Under the pieces are notes generated by a model. That model saw only the letters and a program-made list of their open reading frames with translations. It searched no databases and had not been told where the DNA came from. Shown piece after piece: positions 1 through 8,549 of a DNA stretch of 64,000 bases; position 1 is the first letter of the stretch, and each line of letters starts with the position of its first letter. This DNA comes from Mariniblastus sp. (GTDB lineage Bacteria; Planctomycetota; Planctomycetia; Pirellulales; Pirellulaceae): contig JAKVBG010000010.1 in assembly GCA_022447605.1 (NCBI GenBank), positions 1 through 64,000 of the forward strand, given 5' to 3'. The position numbers and the translations under genes are program-made.

Positions 1-370
1 CGACAATCGAGTGAGTGGTCGATACGGGCCAGGACGCCCAGGTAGCGATCAACAGCCAGGTTCCGGCCGCCATCAGCGCAGCGATCATACCGCAGGCCAG
101 GATGTACGGCGCCTCGGCGCCGTAAACATCGGTCAGCATGGCCGGGTCAAACATCTTTTTGCGGACCGTCTCTGAGACATTCGAACCGACCAGGTAAGCC
201 CCGGCAAATTCAAACACGGCAGCCAGTAAAACGGCCCGGCGAAGCGTGAGGGCACCACTCCCTACGCTGGTTCCCATAGCATTGGCCACATCGTTGGCCC
301 CAATGTTCCACGCAACGTAGAACCCGCACAACAACGTCAATCCGATCAGTACAATTTCAAAGGAGGGCAT
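1..370 (-). CDS. pit: PiT-family inorganic phosphate permease, C-terminus cut by window start
   Basis: Reading the minus strand from the ATG at 370 gives an open frame to the window edge, about 123 residues. It begins MPSFEIVLIGLTLLCG and contains the PiT signature GANDVANAMGTSVGSGALTL at about residues 24-43, followed by further hydrophobic segments. PiT proteins are low-affinity, ion-coupled phosphate carriers of the inner membrane. The gene lies 64 bp downstream of a DUF47 gene on the same strand, a common pairing in which the DUF47 protein is thought to modulate the carrier. The frame is open at the edge, so it is partial by position rather than broken. A sulfate permease of the same superfamily is a less likely alternative. 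Confidence 0.9.
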   Translation of the reverse strand, partial: MPSFEIVLIGLTLLCGFYVAWNIGANDVANAMGTSVGSGALTLRRAVLLAAVFEFAGAYLVGSNVSETVRKKMFDPAMLTDVYGAEAPYILACGMIAALMAAGTWLLIATWASWPVSTTHSIV

Positions 371-434
371 CGATTCAGTCAGCCTGTGAGTGGGTTAGAG
401 AGAGTTGGGAACAGTAGGGGGCAGTAAAGAACGA

Positions 435-1109
435 CTACTTGATACTTAGCGTTTTCAAAATCCGGTTCGCCAAGTTCTCCGAGTTGTTGGAGATGCGACT
501 CAGCAGCCGCGTCAACCGCATCCAGAGATGAAATTCGCCGATGCTGAAGTCTCCATCATGGGCATACAGTTTTTTCAACAGCTGCGATTGGACGAGGTCT
601 GCCTGATGTTCAGCGTAGGCCACGTCGTGGGCCATGGCACGGATCCGCTCCCCGCCCGGGCCACCAAAACCGCTGTCGATCAATTCGTCCAACTGGGCAA
701 TCATCTGCTCGACACCGGCAAAGGACTGCAAATTGAATTCAATGAACTTCTCCAGGTCCTCACGGAAATCATCAAAAATCGGCAGCTTCTTCATCGTCAT
801 GACGACGCACAGATCTTCGGCCGTGTCGGCCAGGCTATCTTGCAGGGCGACGATTTCCAAAATCTCCGAACGATCGATCGGCATGAAAAATCGGCGGATC
901 AGCCGGTTGCGGATATCGTCTTTGATCTGGTCGGCCTGATGCTCCAGGTTCGAGACCTGTTGGTACATCTCTTCCAGTTCATCAAACCGCCCCTGTTGCA
1001 TTGCATCCAAGGCTTCAGTCAACTTGTGGACACATTTGGCAACTTGACTCATGTGCAATTGAATCTGGCCGAACGGGGAACTCCCGAACAACTTGCCGAT
1101 GGTACTCAT
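435..1109 (-). CDS. DUF47 family (PhoU-like) phosphate transport regulator
   Basis: A 224-residue, mostly helical protein of the DUF47/PhoU-like family, which has PhoU-type three-helix bundles and is usually encoded beside PiT permeases. Visible family features are the acidic helix segment LEHQADQIKDDIRNRL, the motif FFMPIDRSEILEIV and a second acidic segment AEHQADLVQSQLLKKLY. The frame is open further upstream, but the start at 1109 (MSTIGKLFGS) is preferred because CAGGAG lies about ten bases before it and because family members begin near this sequence. It precedes the PiT gene in the same direction and diverges from phoR. Role by family: regulator or partner of the PiT carrier. Confidence 0.9.
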   Translation of the reverse strand: MSTIGKLFGSSPFGQIQLHMSQVAKCVHKLTEALDAMQQGRFDELEEMYQQVSNLEHQADQIKDDIRNRLIRRFFMPIDRSEILEIVALQDSLADTAEDLCVVMTMKKLPIFDDFREDLEKFIEFNLQSFAGVEQMIAQLDELIDSGFGGPGGERIRAMAHDVAYAEHQADLVQSQLLKKLYAHDGDFSIGEFHLWMRLTRLLSRISNNSENLANRILKTLSIK

Positions 1110-1176
1110 TGAGTCAGGCTCCTGAAAAACCGAATTTAAGGAAGTGATGAGCATCATGTTATGAAATGGCTTATAC

Positions 1177-1304
1177 ATTGTTAAGCCCCGACTTCAAGAG
1201 TCGATTCGTCCGTCATAGTGACCCGTTTGGACAATGTTAATAAATTGTTAAGCCCCGTCTTCGAGAGTCGATTTGTCCGTCATAGTGACCCGTTTGGATA
1301 ATGT
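1177..1304. repeat. 67-bp tandem duplication in the DUF47/phoR divergent region
   Basis: The segment at 1177-1237 is repeated at 1244-1304 with only a few substitutions, a period of 67 bp. Each copy contains the short dyad GTCATAGTGAC (1212-1222 and 1279-1289) and the word TTAAGCCCC. The repeats occupy nearly all of the space between the two divergent genes, so they probably contain promoter or operator sequence. The function is inferred only from position. Confidence 0.85.
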
Positions 1305-1317
1305 GGAAAAACGGCCA

Positions 1318-3135
1318 ATGAATAAGATTCCCAAGGCTTTGCGGAAATTTCTGCTGGGATACCTGCTCCTGCATTTCCTGGCGGCTGCGCTGCTGGTCTG
1401 GATCCTGACCTCCCTGGTGCGCGAGCGGATGATCGAGGATGCCCGCCTGCGCATGACGGCCATATCTCAGATCCTGATCGAGCATATTGGCGATCTGGAT
1501 CAAGGGTTTCAGGACGAGACTCTGCCCCAGCATCTGAAAACACTCGGAATGAAAACCGGGTACCGCTACACCCTGATCACAGCCGACGGGGTGGTGACCT
1601 GTGATTCGGACACAGGCACAGCGGACATTGGATTCCACGGGGACCGCCCCGAGGTGATGGATGCCGAACGTCACCGTTTGGGGTTCTCGGAACGATACAG
1701 CAAGACCTTGGAAAAGCCAATGATGTACCTGGCCCTGCCGTACGAGCCGGGGCAGAACGCATCCCACGGGTCCGACAGGACCACCGGGTATGTCCGAGTC
1801 GCCATTCCGGCCGTCTCGATTAACGACGCCATCGGTTCCTTGCAAGCCTACGTCTGGATTTTCACTTTTTTCGTGAGTGGCCTGACCGCGTTGATTATGT
1901 CCATCTTCGCCTCCCGCACGTTGCAACCTTTGAGCCTCTTCTCCAACGCGGCCAAGCAGATCGGTGCCGGGCGTTACGATGCGGCCCCTTCCATGCTCGG
2001 TCGCGCCGACGAATGGGGACTTTTGGCCGAAGCGTTTCGAACGATGCAGCAGGAACTGGAAAAACGAGAAGTCGGCCTGGTAAAAAACAGCGCCCGTCAA
2101 GAAGCCGTGCTGGGCAGCATGATTGAAGGGGTGATTTCTGTCGAACCTGACGAGACGGTGATGCTGGCCAACCGGGCTGCCTGCCGCATGCTCAACATGG
2201 AAGCGACGGAACTGGTCGGACGTAAACTACTGGACGTTGTGAGGGTCACGGAATTGGCCAGCGCAATCGAAGAAGCCCGTAAAAACGACTATTCCAAGAC
2301 CGAATTCCAAACCCTGTCACCCAGCCGGAAAACGATCAGCGCCCGTGTGTCGGTTCTCACGCCAACCGCCGAGGTGGAGCCGGGGCGACAGTCGGGCCTG
2401 GCCGTGGTCCTGCACGACATCACCGAACTCCGCCAACTGGAAACGATGCGGCGTGACTTTGTAGCCAACGTCTCCCACGAGCTGAAAACGCCCCTCTCGT
2501 CGATCCTGGCTTACGCCGAGACCTTGCGGCTGGGAGCCCTCGATGACAACACCCTGAACCTCCAGTTCGTAGAGCAGATCGAGGACCAGGCACACGTGTT
2601 GAACCAGCAGATCGCGGACCTGTTGCAATTGGCCCGCGTTGAATCCGGTAACGAGGTGTGGGAATTCATGCCGGTCGACATCAACGACATCGGCGCCGCC
2701 TCGATCAGGCAATTCGACTCGGCAGCCAAAAAACAGAAAATCGAACTGCGCTTTGAACCGGATAAGACCCAGCCGCTGGCCTATGCCGACACCGACGGCT
2801 TGCTGACCATCGTCAACAACCTGGTCAGCAATGCGATCCACTACACGCCCGAGGGAGGTCGCGTGACCCTGTCCACCTCGCACGACCACGATCACGTCCT
2901 GGTCGTGGTCGAGGATTCCGGGATTGGCATTGCCCCGGAGCACCACGCCAGGGTCTTCGAGAGGTTCTACCGGGTCGACAAGGCCCGCTCGCGGGACAAG
3001 GGAGGGACCGGGCTGGGCCTGGCCATCGTTAAACACCTGGCACAGTCGTTTGGCGGTTCGGTCGAACTGGAAAGCCAACTCGGCCGGGGCACAACGTTTC
3101 GGGTCCTCCTGCCCCGCCATTCCGAACCGCTCTAG
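1318..3135 (+). CDS. phoR: PhoR-type sensor histidine kinase
   Basis: A 605-residue membrane histidine kinase. Order of parts: first membrane helix (about 10-30), extracytoplasmic sensor segment (about 30-175), second membrane helix, HAMP, PAS domain (about 265-370), HisKA with FVANVSHELKTPLSSI (phosphoacceptor His about 387), then HATPase with N box NNLVSNAIHY, G1 DSGIGI and G2 GGTGLGLAIV. This is the PhoR/ResE/VicK architecture. The pst-phoU-phoB genes immediately downstream make PhoR the natural assignment. The ATG at 1318 (MNKIPKALRKF) is preferred over an in-frame TTG at 1273, because that TTG lies inside the duplicated intergenic repeat. A 13-bp duplication covers the stop codon. Confidence 0.92.
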   Translation: MNKIPKALRKFLLGYLLLHFLAAALLVWILTSLVRERMIEDARLRMTAISQILIEHIGDLDQGFQDETLPQHLKTLGMKTGYRYTLITADGVVTCDSDTGTADIGFHGDRPEVMDAERHRLGFSERYSKTLEKPMMYLALPYEPGQNASHGSDRTTGYVRVAIPAVSINDAIGSLQAYVWIFTFFVSGLTALIMSIFASRTLQPLSLFSNAAKQIGAGRYDAAPSMLGRADEWGLLAEAFRTMQQELEKREVGLVKNSARQEAVLGSMIEGVISVEPDETVMLANRAACRMLNMEATELVGRKLLDVVRVTELASAIEEARKNDYSKTEFQTLSPSRKTISARVSVLTPTAEVEPGRQSGLAVVLHDITELRQLETMRRDFVANVSHELKTPLSSILAYAETLRLGALDDNTLNLQFVEQIEDQAHVLNQQIADLLQLARVESGNEVWEFMPVDINDIGAASIRQFDSAAKKQKIELRFEPDKTQPLAYADTDGLLTIVNNLVSNAIHYTPEGGRVTLSTSHDHDHVLVVVEDSGIGIAPEHHARVFERFYRVDKARSRDKGGTGLGLAIVKHLAQSFGGSVELESQLGRGTTFRVLLPRHSEPL

Positions 3136-3153
3136 CGGTCCGCTCTAACGGTC
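3128..3153 (+). repeat. 13-bp tandem duplication over the phoR stop codon
   Basis: CGCTCTAGCGGTC at 3128-3140 is followed directly by CGCTCTAACGGTC at 3141-3153, with one mismatch. The first copy contains the phoR TAG stop and the second lies outside the gene. Confidence 0.85.
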
Positions 3154-3175
3154 CGCTTACCCCAAAGGACTCAAC

Positions 3176-3199
3176 GGCCCCGGCAGCAACCCCGGGGCC
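3176..3199 (+). other. GC-rich hairpin after phoR
   Basis: GGCCCCGG (3176-3183) and CCGGGGCC (3192-3199) form a perfect 8-bp stem with an 8-base loop 41 bp past the phoR stop. No T-tract follows, so this is not a classical intrinsic terminator. It could slow RNA polymerase or stabilise the phoR transcript. Confidence 0.5.
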
Positions 3200-3350
3200 C
3201 GCCTCGGCGACGACGAGATACGGATTTGGGCCGATCCTGTCCGCTGCGAGCCGCAAGGGGCCCAGAGAACGCGAGCCAAGCTATTTTCCCCAAGAATGAA
3301 GGGCTTTCAACACCAGCAAAACGAAGGCCGCGACCGAAATGGGCACCAAA

Positions 3351-3405
3351 TTTTAAGGTCATCTTAAGCCAGATTTAAGTTTTCTTCATCTCTCTTCACA
3401 TTCGC
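3351..3405 (+). promoter_or_regulatory. Candidate Pho box: 11-bp direct repeats upstream of pstS
   Basis: TTAAG occurs at 3353, 3364 and 3375, an exact 11-bp spacing. Two weaker units, TTCATC at 3385 and TTCACA at 3395, continue at roughly the same pitch. PhoB and PhoP are OmpR-type winged-helix regulators that bind head-to-tail repeats of 11 bp, and a phoB gene is encoded at the end of this cluster. The array lies about 75-125 bp before pstS. The sequence does not match the E. coli Pho box, so the assignment rests on spacing and location. A convincing -10 box directly downstream was not seen; TATTCT at 3451 is a weak candidate. Confidence 0.6.
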
Positions 3406-3477
3406 TTCTGCTTCTGTTCGCATACCGGCTCAACACGTTGGTTCCATAAATATTCTGAACACACAAGACGACAAGGT

Positions 3478-4629
3478 ATGCAAAACATGAATTGCCCAAA
3501 GCACATTACCTGGAGCTGCTGCGTTGCTGTCATCATGGTCGCATGGACCGGTTGCGGCAAGTCTTCGCCTTCACCCGAAGCAAAGACAACCGCACCCACT
3601 AATACATCGATCGCCACACCCTCTGACCCGGCAGCCAATCCGGGTTCGCCCCTGGAAACGGCCCGCCAAACGTGGGCCCAGGCGACGTCCAATGATGAGC
3701 TGAAGGGCGATATCAAGGTGGACGGTTCCAGTACGGTCTACCCGATCACCGAAGCGGCCGCAGCCTCTTTCAAGAAACTCTTCCCCAATGTCAATACCAC
3801 CGTGGGCAAGTCGGGGACCGGGGGTGGTTTCAAGCGGTTCCAAACCGGCGAGACCGACATTTCGGATGCGTCTCGACCGATCAAGGATAAAGAGTTCAAA
3901 GCCTGTCAGGAGAAGGACGTTTCCTTTATCGAAATCCCCGTCGCCTATGACGGCTTGACGATTGTTGCCCACAAAGATAACCCATTCCTCGACACGCTGA
4001 CGGTGGATCAGCTCAAGACCATTTTCCTGGCCGACAAAGCAGCCAAGACCTGGAAAGAGGTAAACCCCGAGTGGCCCGAAGAAGAGATCAAGGTCTTCGC
4101 ACCGGGAACCGATTCAGGGACGTTTGATTACTTCAAGGAAGTGATCGCCGGCAAGGAAGGCTCGATTCGAAGTGATATGTCGACCAGTGAGAACGACGAC
4201 GTCCTGGTCAACGGGGTGGCGGGTGACGAATTCGGTATCGGTTTCTTTGGAGCCGCTTACTACTTTCAGAACATGGACAAGCTGAAAGCGGTCAAGGTCG
4301 TCAATCCGGCGACCGACAAGGCGGTCCTTCCAACGGCAGAGACGATTGAAAATGGCAGTTATGCCCCGTTCAGCCGGCCCCTGTTCATCTACCTCAACAA
4401 GGAATCGATCAACAAGCCCCAAGTCGAGCAATTTGTGGATTTTTACATTGCCAGGGCCGCCGACTTTTCGAAGGAGGTTGGCTATGTACCGCTGCCCAAT
4501 TCCGTTTACGAGCAAGCACTCGAGAACTTCATCTCCGAAAACGTCGGCACGCATTACTTGACCGCGGAGATGGAGAAGCGGTCGGGCCCCGTGACGGAGG
4601 TTTACAACCAGGACAACCTCGTTAAATAA
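3478..4629 (+). CDS. pstS: Phosphate ABC transporter substrate-binding lipoprotein PstS
   Basis: A 383-residue periplasmic phosphate-binding protein. The N-terminus is a lipoprotein-type signal ending in AWTGCGKSS, so anchoring at Cys near residue 26 is likely. A low-complexity linker rich in Thr, Pro and Ala follows. The mature part has PstS ligand motifs: DGSSTVYPI, GKSGTGGGFKRF, DISDASRPI and PGTDSGTFDYF. It captures phosphate for the PstCAB channel. An in-frame ATG at 3487 is an alternative start and is better spaced from AAGG. The gene is first after the candidate Pho box, fitting phosphate-starvation control. Its stop codon lies in a perfect 15-bp tandem duplication. Confidence 0.95.
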   Translation: MQNMNCPKHITWSCCVAVIMVAWTGCGKSSPSPEAKTTAPTNTSIATPSDPAANPGSPLETARQTWAQATSNDELKGDIKVDGSSTVYPITEAAAASFKKLFPNVNTTVGKSGTGGGFKRFQTGETDISDASRPIKDKEFKACQEKDVSFIEIPVAYDGLTIVAHKDNPFLDTLTVDQLKTIFLADKAAKTWKEVNPEWPEEEIKVFAPGTDSGTFDYFKEVIAGKEGSIRSDMSTSENDDVLVNGVAGDEFGIGFFGAAYYFQNMDKLKAVKVVNPATDKAVLPTAETIENGSYAPFSRPLFIYLNKESINKPQVEQFVDFYIARAADFSKEVGYVPLPNSVYEQALENFISENVGTHYLTAEMEKRSGPVTEVYNQDNLVK

Positions 4630-4655
4630 CTTCAACAGGCATAACTTCAACAGGC
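4626..4655 (+). repeat. Perfect 15-bp tandem repeat at the pstS stop
   Basis: ATAACTTCAACAGGC occurs twice back to back (4626-4640 and 4641-4655). The first copy contains the pstS TAA. The second occupies most of the pstS-pstC gap, just before the pstC GTG start. Confidence 0.9.
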
Positions 4656-4665
4656 GCCTATTCAA

Positions 4666-5769
4666 GTGGCCACTTCCGAACATCCCATTTTGAAACCGTT
4701 CGAGACGAATTGCAAATTCGGCTTCCGGTCTCTCAGTGGAATTTACGCTCGTGAGTGGGGAGTCAAATCCCTGCTGGCCGCTTGTGCCCTGCTCTCCGTC
4801 CTGACCACCCTGGCGATTGTGGTCGTCCTGTTTACCGAGGCGACCCGTTTCTTCCATGCCGACCGTGTCGTCTGCGACGCGGTCACGCTGCAGGATGGTG
4901 AACGAGTCGTGTGCGACACCTACGTGGCCACCTCGACCGGGGAGACAGCCGGAGACGTGGTCACCTGCCCGGCCTGCGAGGCCAGTCACACGCTGCCGGC
5001 CGCAGTGACCTTTGTGGATTTCATGACGGGAACCGAATGGAACCCGTTGATTGGCAAAGAGACGGACAAGAAGTTTGGTGTCTGGGCCCTGATCTCAGGG
5101 ACCCTGATCGTCAGCCTGATCGCCATGCTGGTGGCCATCCCCCTGGGCATGATCACGGCCATCTACCTGAGCGAGTACGCGCACCCCAGGGTACGATCGA
5201 TCCTGAAACCGACACTGGAAGTGCTGGCCGGCATCCCGACCGTCGTCTACGGTTTTTTTGCCCTGATGGTGATTACGCCCGGGTTGCAGTTTTTCCACGA
5301 CGGTTTCAGTACCTTCAATGCCACGGCCGCTGGGCTGGCCGTGGGCATCCTCTGCTTGCCCATTGTCAGCTCGCTGGTCGAGGACGCCCTGCAAGCGGTC
5401 CCCCGCTCCCTGCGCGAAGGTGGATACGGGATGGGCGCCACCAAGTTTGAGGTCTCGACCAAGATCGTCGTCCCGGCAGCCCTGTCCGGGATCATGTCGG
5501 CCTTCCTGTTGGCCGTCTCCCGCACTGTGGGCGAAACGATGATCGTCGCCCTGGCCGCCGGCAGCCGTCCCCACCTGACGATGGATCCGCGGGACGATAC
5601 CCAGACGATGACCGGCTGGATGGTGCAGATGGCGTTGGGTGACAACTCCAATTTCGACATGACCTACCTCTCGATGTACGCCGTGGCAACCGTCCTGTTT
5701 GTCATCACGATGTCCTTGACCATTTCGGGCAACGTGGTGCGCAACCGTTTCCGGGAGGAGTACCAATGA
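4666..5769 (+). CDS. pstC: Phosphate ABC transporter permease PstC with Cys-rich insertion
   Basis: A 367-residue inner-membrane permease. The first membrane helix is at about 25-50. The core contains LISGTLIVSLIAML, the family motif LEVLAGIPTVVYGFFAL and the EAA-type coupling loop VPRSLREGGYGMGATKFEV, with GETMIVALAAG near the C-terminus. PstC and PstA form the membrane channel. An unusual segment between the first helix and the core (about residues 65-115) has four cysteines in the pattern C-x12-C-x17-CPAC and should face the periplasm. The start is GTG at 4666, and the stop overlaps the pstA start by four bases, indicating translational coupling. Confidence 0.93.
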   Translation: MATSEHPILKPFETNCKFGFRSLSGIYAREWGVKSLLAACALLSVLTTLAIVVVLFTEATRFFHADRVVCDAVTLQDGERVVCDTYVATSTGETAGDVVTCPACEASHTLPAAVTFVDFMTGTEWNPLIGKETDKKFGVWALISGTLIVSLIAMLVAIPLGMITAIYLSEYAHPRVRSILKPTLEVLAGIPTVVYGFFALMVITPGLQFFHDGFSTFNATAAGLAVGILCLPIVSSLVEDALQAVPRSLREGGYGMGATKFEVSTKIVVPAALSGIMSAFLLAVSRTVGETMIVALAAGSRPHLTMDPRDDTQTMTGWMVQMALGDNSNFDMTYLSMYAVATVLFVITMSLTISGNVVRNRFREEYQ

Positions 5770-6968
5770 CCCGGACCGGCTCACACCCACTCAGCACCCT
5801 GGCCGATCGGATTCAACCGCGCGATCGCACCTTGCTGGACAAGTCATTCCGCTGGTTCTGCATTGCCACCGCTTCGACTTCAATCATGATCCTGGTGGTC
5901 CTGTTGGTTGCCGTTTTTTACCTGGGGCTCAACTCGCTGAACTGGAATTTCATGACCCATTACCCGGAGCCCGATGCGAGCGCAGCCGGGCTGGGCCCCG
6001 CCCTGTGGGGAACGATCTGGGTCTGCATCGTCTGTGGCATGTTTGCCCTGCCGATCGGGGTGGCAACGGCCATCTTCCTGGAAGAGTTTCAGCCCTCCAA
6101 CAAGTGGCTGCTCAAGTTCCACGGTTTTGTCCAGCTGAACATCAACAACCTGGCCGGGGTGCCCAGCGTCGTTTACGGGATCCTCGGCCTCACGCTTTTC
6201 GTGTCGATGGCCGGCCTGTTTGGCACTCCCAATGAACCGTTGCTCTCGGTCGGCGTTCGTTACTACGATCAGTTTTTCACGGCCGGGCAAAAATCGTTGC
6301 GCGTGCCAGTCGCTGACCCTGCGCAGCCCAACACGGTCGCCGAACCCGGCCTGCGCGCCTTGAACTCCGACAATGAATGGGTGGTTGCCAACGTGGTCGA
6401 TTCCCGTCGCGATTTACCCCGCTCGATGGAGGAGCGGCGCTATGCGATCATCCAAGGAAAATCATCGGGTCGCATCGAGGAGGGCAGCTGGTATTATTTC
6501 CGCTTACCGTTTGGGCGGTCGGTCCTGGCCGGGTCACTGACCCTGATGCTGGTGATCCTGCCCATCGTCATCATTTCCACGCAGGAAGCGTTGCGGGGAG
6601 TTCCCCAGTCATTACGCGAGGCGGGGCTGGGACTCGGGTCGACCAAGTGGCAAGTGGTTCGCAATATCACCCTGCCGGCCGCCATACCGGGAATCATGAC
6701 CGGCTCCATCCTGGCCATGAGCCGCGCCATCGGTGAAGCGGCGCCGATCCTGATCCTGGCCGGGGCCATATTCCTGACCAACAACCCGGGCAGCCTGATG
6801 GACGATTTTACGGTCCTGCCCTTGCAGATTTTTGATTGGGCCGGCAGACCGCATCGGGAATTCCACCACCTGGCCGGCGGCGGTATCCTAGTGCTGCTGG
6901 CGATCCTGTTTGTATTCAACTTGACAGCCGTCCTGATACGGCAATTTACGCAAAAGAACCTAACCTAA
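5766..6968 (+). CDS. pstA: Phosphate ABC transporter permease PstA with large soluble insertion
   Basis: A 400-residue permease, longer than the roughly 280-300 residues usual for PstA. It has the motif [16 protein letters not shown] at about residues 128-143, the coupling loop [20 protein letters not shown] and the C-terminal [13 protein letters not shown]. The extra length is a segment of about 90 residues between membrane helices, from GTPNEPLL to [13 protein letters not shown] (about 158-248). It is hydrophilic and probably periplasmic. The gene overlaps pstC by ATGA and pairs with it to form the phosphate channel. The sequence is intact and in frame, so the insertion looks like a real lineage feature. 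Confidence 0.93.
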   Translation: MTRTGSHPLSTLADRIQPRDRTLLDKSFRWFCIATASTSIMILVVLLVAVFYLGLNSLNWNFMTHYPEPDASAAGLGPALWGTIWVCIVCGMFALPIGVATAIFLEEFQPSNKWLLKFHGFVQLNINNLAGVPSVVYGILGLTLFVSMAGLFGTPNEPLLSVGVRYYDQFFTAGQKSLRVPVADPAQPNTVAEPGLRALNSDNEWVVANVVDSRRDLPRSMEERRYAIIQGKSSGRIEEGSWYYFRLPFGRSVLAGSLTLMLVILPIVIISTQEALRGVPQSLREAGLGLGSTKWQVVRNITLPAAIPGIMTGSILAMSRAIGEAAPILILAGAIFLTNNPGSLMDDFTVLPLQIFDWAGRPHREFHHLAGGGILVLLAILFVFNLTAVLIRQFTQKNLT

Positions 6969-6985
6969 ATGATCACTCAAAACCC

Positions 6986-7840
6986 ATGAATACCCAAACG
7001 ACTCCCGAAAAACCAGCTTCTCTATCGAAGAGACCAACCGGCTTTATGGCCGTCGACACCGAAACCGCTTCGGCCATCGAACCAGCCACGATGATCGAGA
7101 TGGACGCCTTCTCTGCCTGGTACGGGGATTTCCAGGCCCTCGACAATCTCGACCTGGAGATCCCCGAGAAGCGCGTCACGGCGTTCATCGGCCCCAGTGG
7201 CTGCGGCAAGAGCACCTTGTTGAAATGGATCAACCGGATGAACGACGTGATTCCCACGGCGCACGCAGCCGGCCATCTCTGTCTGCCCGACATCGATATT
7301 CTTTCCCGCACCACCGACGTGGTGGCCCTCCGCCGACGGATCGGGATGGTCTTTCAAAAACCGAATCCCTTTCCCAAATCCATTTATGACAATATCGCGT
7401 TTGGACCCCGCCTGCATTACACCGGCTTACGGCGCAGCGACCTGGATAACCTGGTCGAATGGTCACTCAAGAAAGCGGCCCTCTGGGATGAAGTCAAGGA
7501 CCGGCTGAACCAGTCCGCCCTGGGCCTGTCGGGCGGTCAACAGCAACGCCTCTGCATCGCCCGCGCCATCTCGATCGGGCCGGAAATCCTCTTGATGGAC
7601 GAACCGTGTTCGGCACTCGATCCGGCCTCCACTTCGCGCATCGAAGACCTGATCTTCGAGTTGAGAAAGCAGTACACGATCGTGATTGTCACTCACAATA
7701 TGCAACAGGCGGCCCGCTGCAGCGATCAGACGGCGTTCTTTTTTGAAGGTCGCATCATCGAAGCGGGACCAACACGCGAGCTTTTCACGCGGCCGCGTGA
7801 AAAGCAGACCGAGGATTACGTCACAGGCAAATTTGGTTAA
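6986..7840 (+). CDS. pstB: Phosphate ABC transporter ATPase PstB
   Basis: A 284-residue ATPase that powers PstSCA phosphate import. Walker A is GPSGCGKST at about 69-77, the signature is LSGGQQQR, and Walker B runs into [13 protein letters not shown]. The PstB-type segment [19 protein letters not shown] is also visible. An in-frame extension reaches back into pstA, but the ATG at 6986 ([10 protein letters not shown]), 17 bp after the pstA stop, is the sensible start. The N-terminal tail of about 35 residues before the ATPase core is somewhat longer than in enterobacterial PstB. It sits between pstA and phoU in the expected order. Confidence 0.95.
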   Translation: MNTQTTPEKPASLSKRPTGFMAVDTETASAIEPATMIEMDAFSAWYGDFQALDNLDLEIPEKRVTAFIGPSGCGKSTLLKWINRMNDVIPTAHAAGHLCLPDIDILSRTTDVVALRRRIGMVFQKPNPFPKSIYDNIAFGPRLHYTGLRRSDLDNLVEWSLKKAALWDEVKDRLNQSALGLSGGQQQRLCIARAISIGPEILLMDEPCSALDPASTSRIEDLIFELRKQYTIVIVTHNMQQAARCSDQTAFFFEGRIIEAGPTRELFTRPREKQTEDYVTGKFG

Positions 7841-7853
7841 AAGGACACGGCTG

Positions 7854-8531
7854 ATGTCAAAACACCTGGAACGTGATGTCAAGAAAATCCACAAGCAGCT
7901 AATGAGCCTGTTCGCCATCGTGGAGCAGATGATTGACAATGCCGCGCGGGCGCTGTGTGAACAGCAGGTAGAGCTGGCCCAGGAAGTGATCGCCAACGAT
8001 TCCCAGGTCGATTCGATGGAAGTCGAGATCGAAGAAGACTGTCTGAAGATCCTGGCCCTGCACCAACCGGTGGCGGCCGACCTGCGGCGGCTGACGACCG
8101 TGCTCAAAATTAACGTCGAACTCGAGCGGATGGCCGACCTGGCTTGCAACATTGCCGAGCGGGCCGAATGCCTGCACGACTACGCCTATTTTCCGATCCC
8201 CGATCAGATGCCGGAGATGGTGCGACAAGCCACCATGATGGTGCGCATGACGCTCGATGCGTTTGTCGACTCGGATGCAGAGCTTGCCAAGAAGGTGATC
8301 CAGTGCGACGATGCCGTGGATGAGAGCAACCTGCTGATCATCGCCGAGCTGAAAGACTTGATCAAGCAGGATTCAAGTCTGACCGAACCCGCCTTGCACT
8401 GCTTCTCCGCCTCCCGCCACGTCGAGCGGATCGCGGACCTGGCAGAAAACATTGCGGAAGATGTAATCTACCTGGTCGATGGTGATATTATCCGTCACCG
8501 ACATGGTGTTTTTATTCCAGAGAACCTTTAA
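7854..8531 (+). CDS. phoU: Phosphate signalling regulator PhoU
   Basis: A 225-residue protein made of two PhoU three-helix bundles. Each half carries a metal-binding acidic motif: ERMADLACNIAERA in the first and ERIADLAENIAEDV in the second. PhoU links the state of the Pst transporter to PhoR and keeps the Pho response off when phosphate is plentiful. The start at 7854 (MSKHLERDVKKI) is chosen because AAGGA lies about eight bases upstream and just after the pstB stop. Longer frames into pstB are not needed. It stands between pstB and phoB, completing the classic set. Confidence 0.95.
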   Translation: MSKHLERDVKKIHKQLMSLFAIVEQMIDNAARALCEQQVELAQEVIANDSQVDSMEVEIEEDCLKILALHQPVAADLRRLTTVLKINVELERMADLACNIAERAECLHDYAYFPIPDQMPEMVRQATMMVRMTLDAFVDSDAELAKKVIQCDDAVDESNLLIIAELKDLIKQDSSLTEPALHCFSASRHVERIADLAENIAEDVIYLVDGDIIRHRHGVFIPENL

Positions 8532-8549
8532 CCAACCCGTTTATAGTCA

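Noticed and set aside
1273..1317. Upstream TTG start for phoR
   Set aside because: The TTG lies in the duplicated intergenic repeat, and the ATG at 1318 gives a normal sensor-kinase N-terminus.
6969..6989. Six-codon mini-frame between pstA and pstB overlapping the pstB ATG
   Set aside because: Too short to support, with no ribosome binding site; probably chance.
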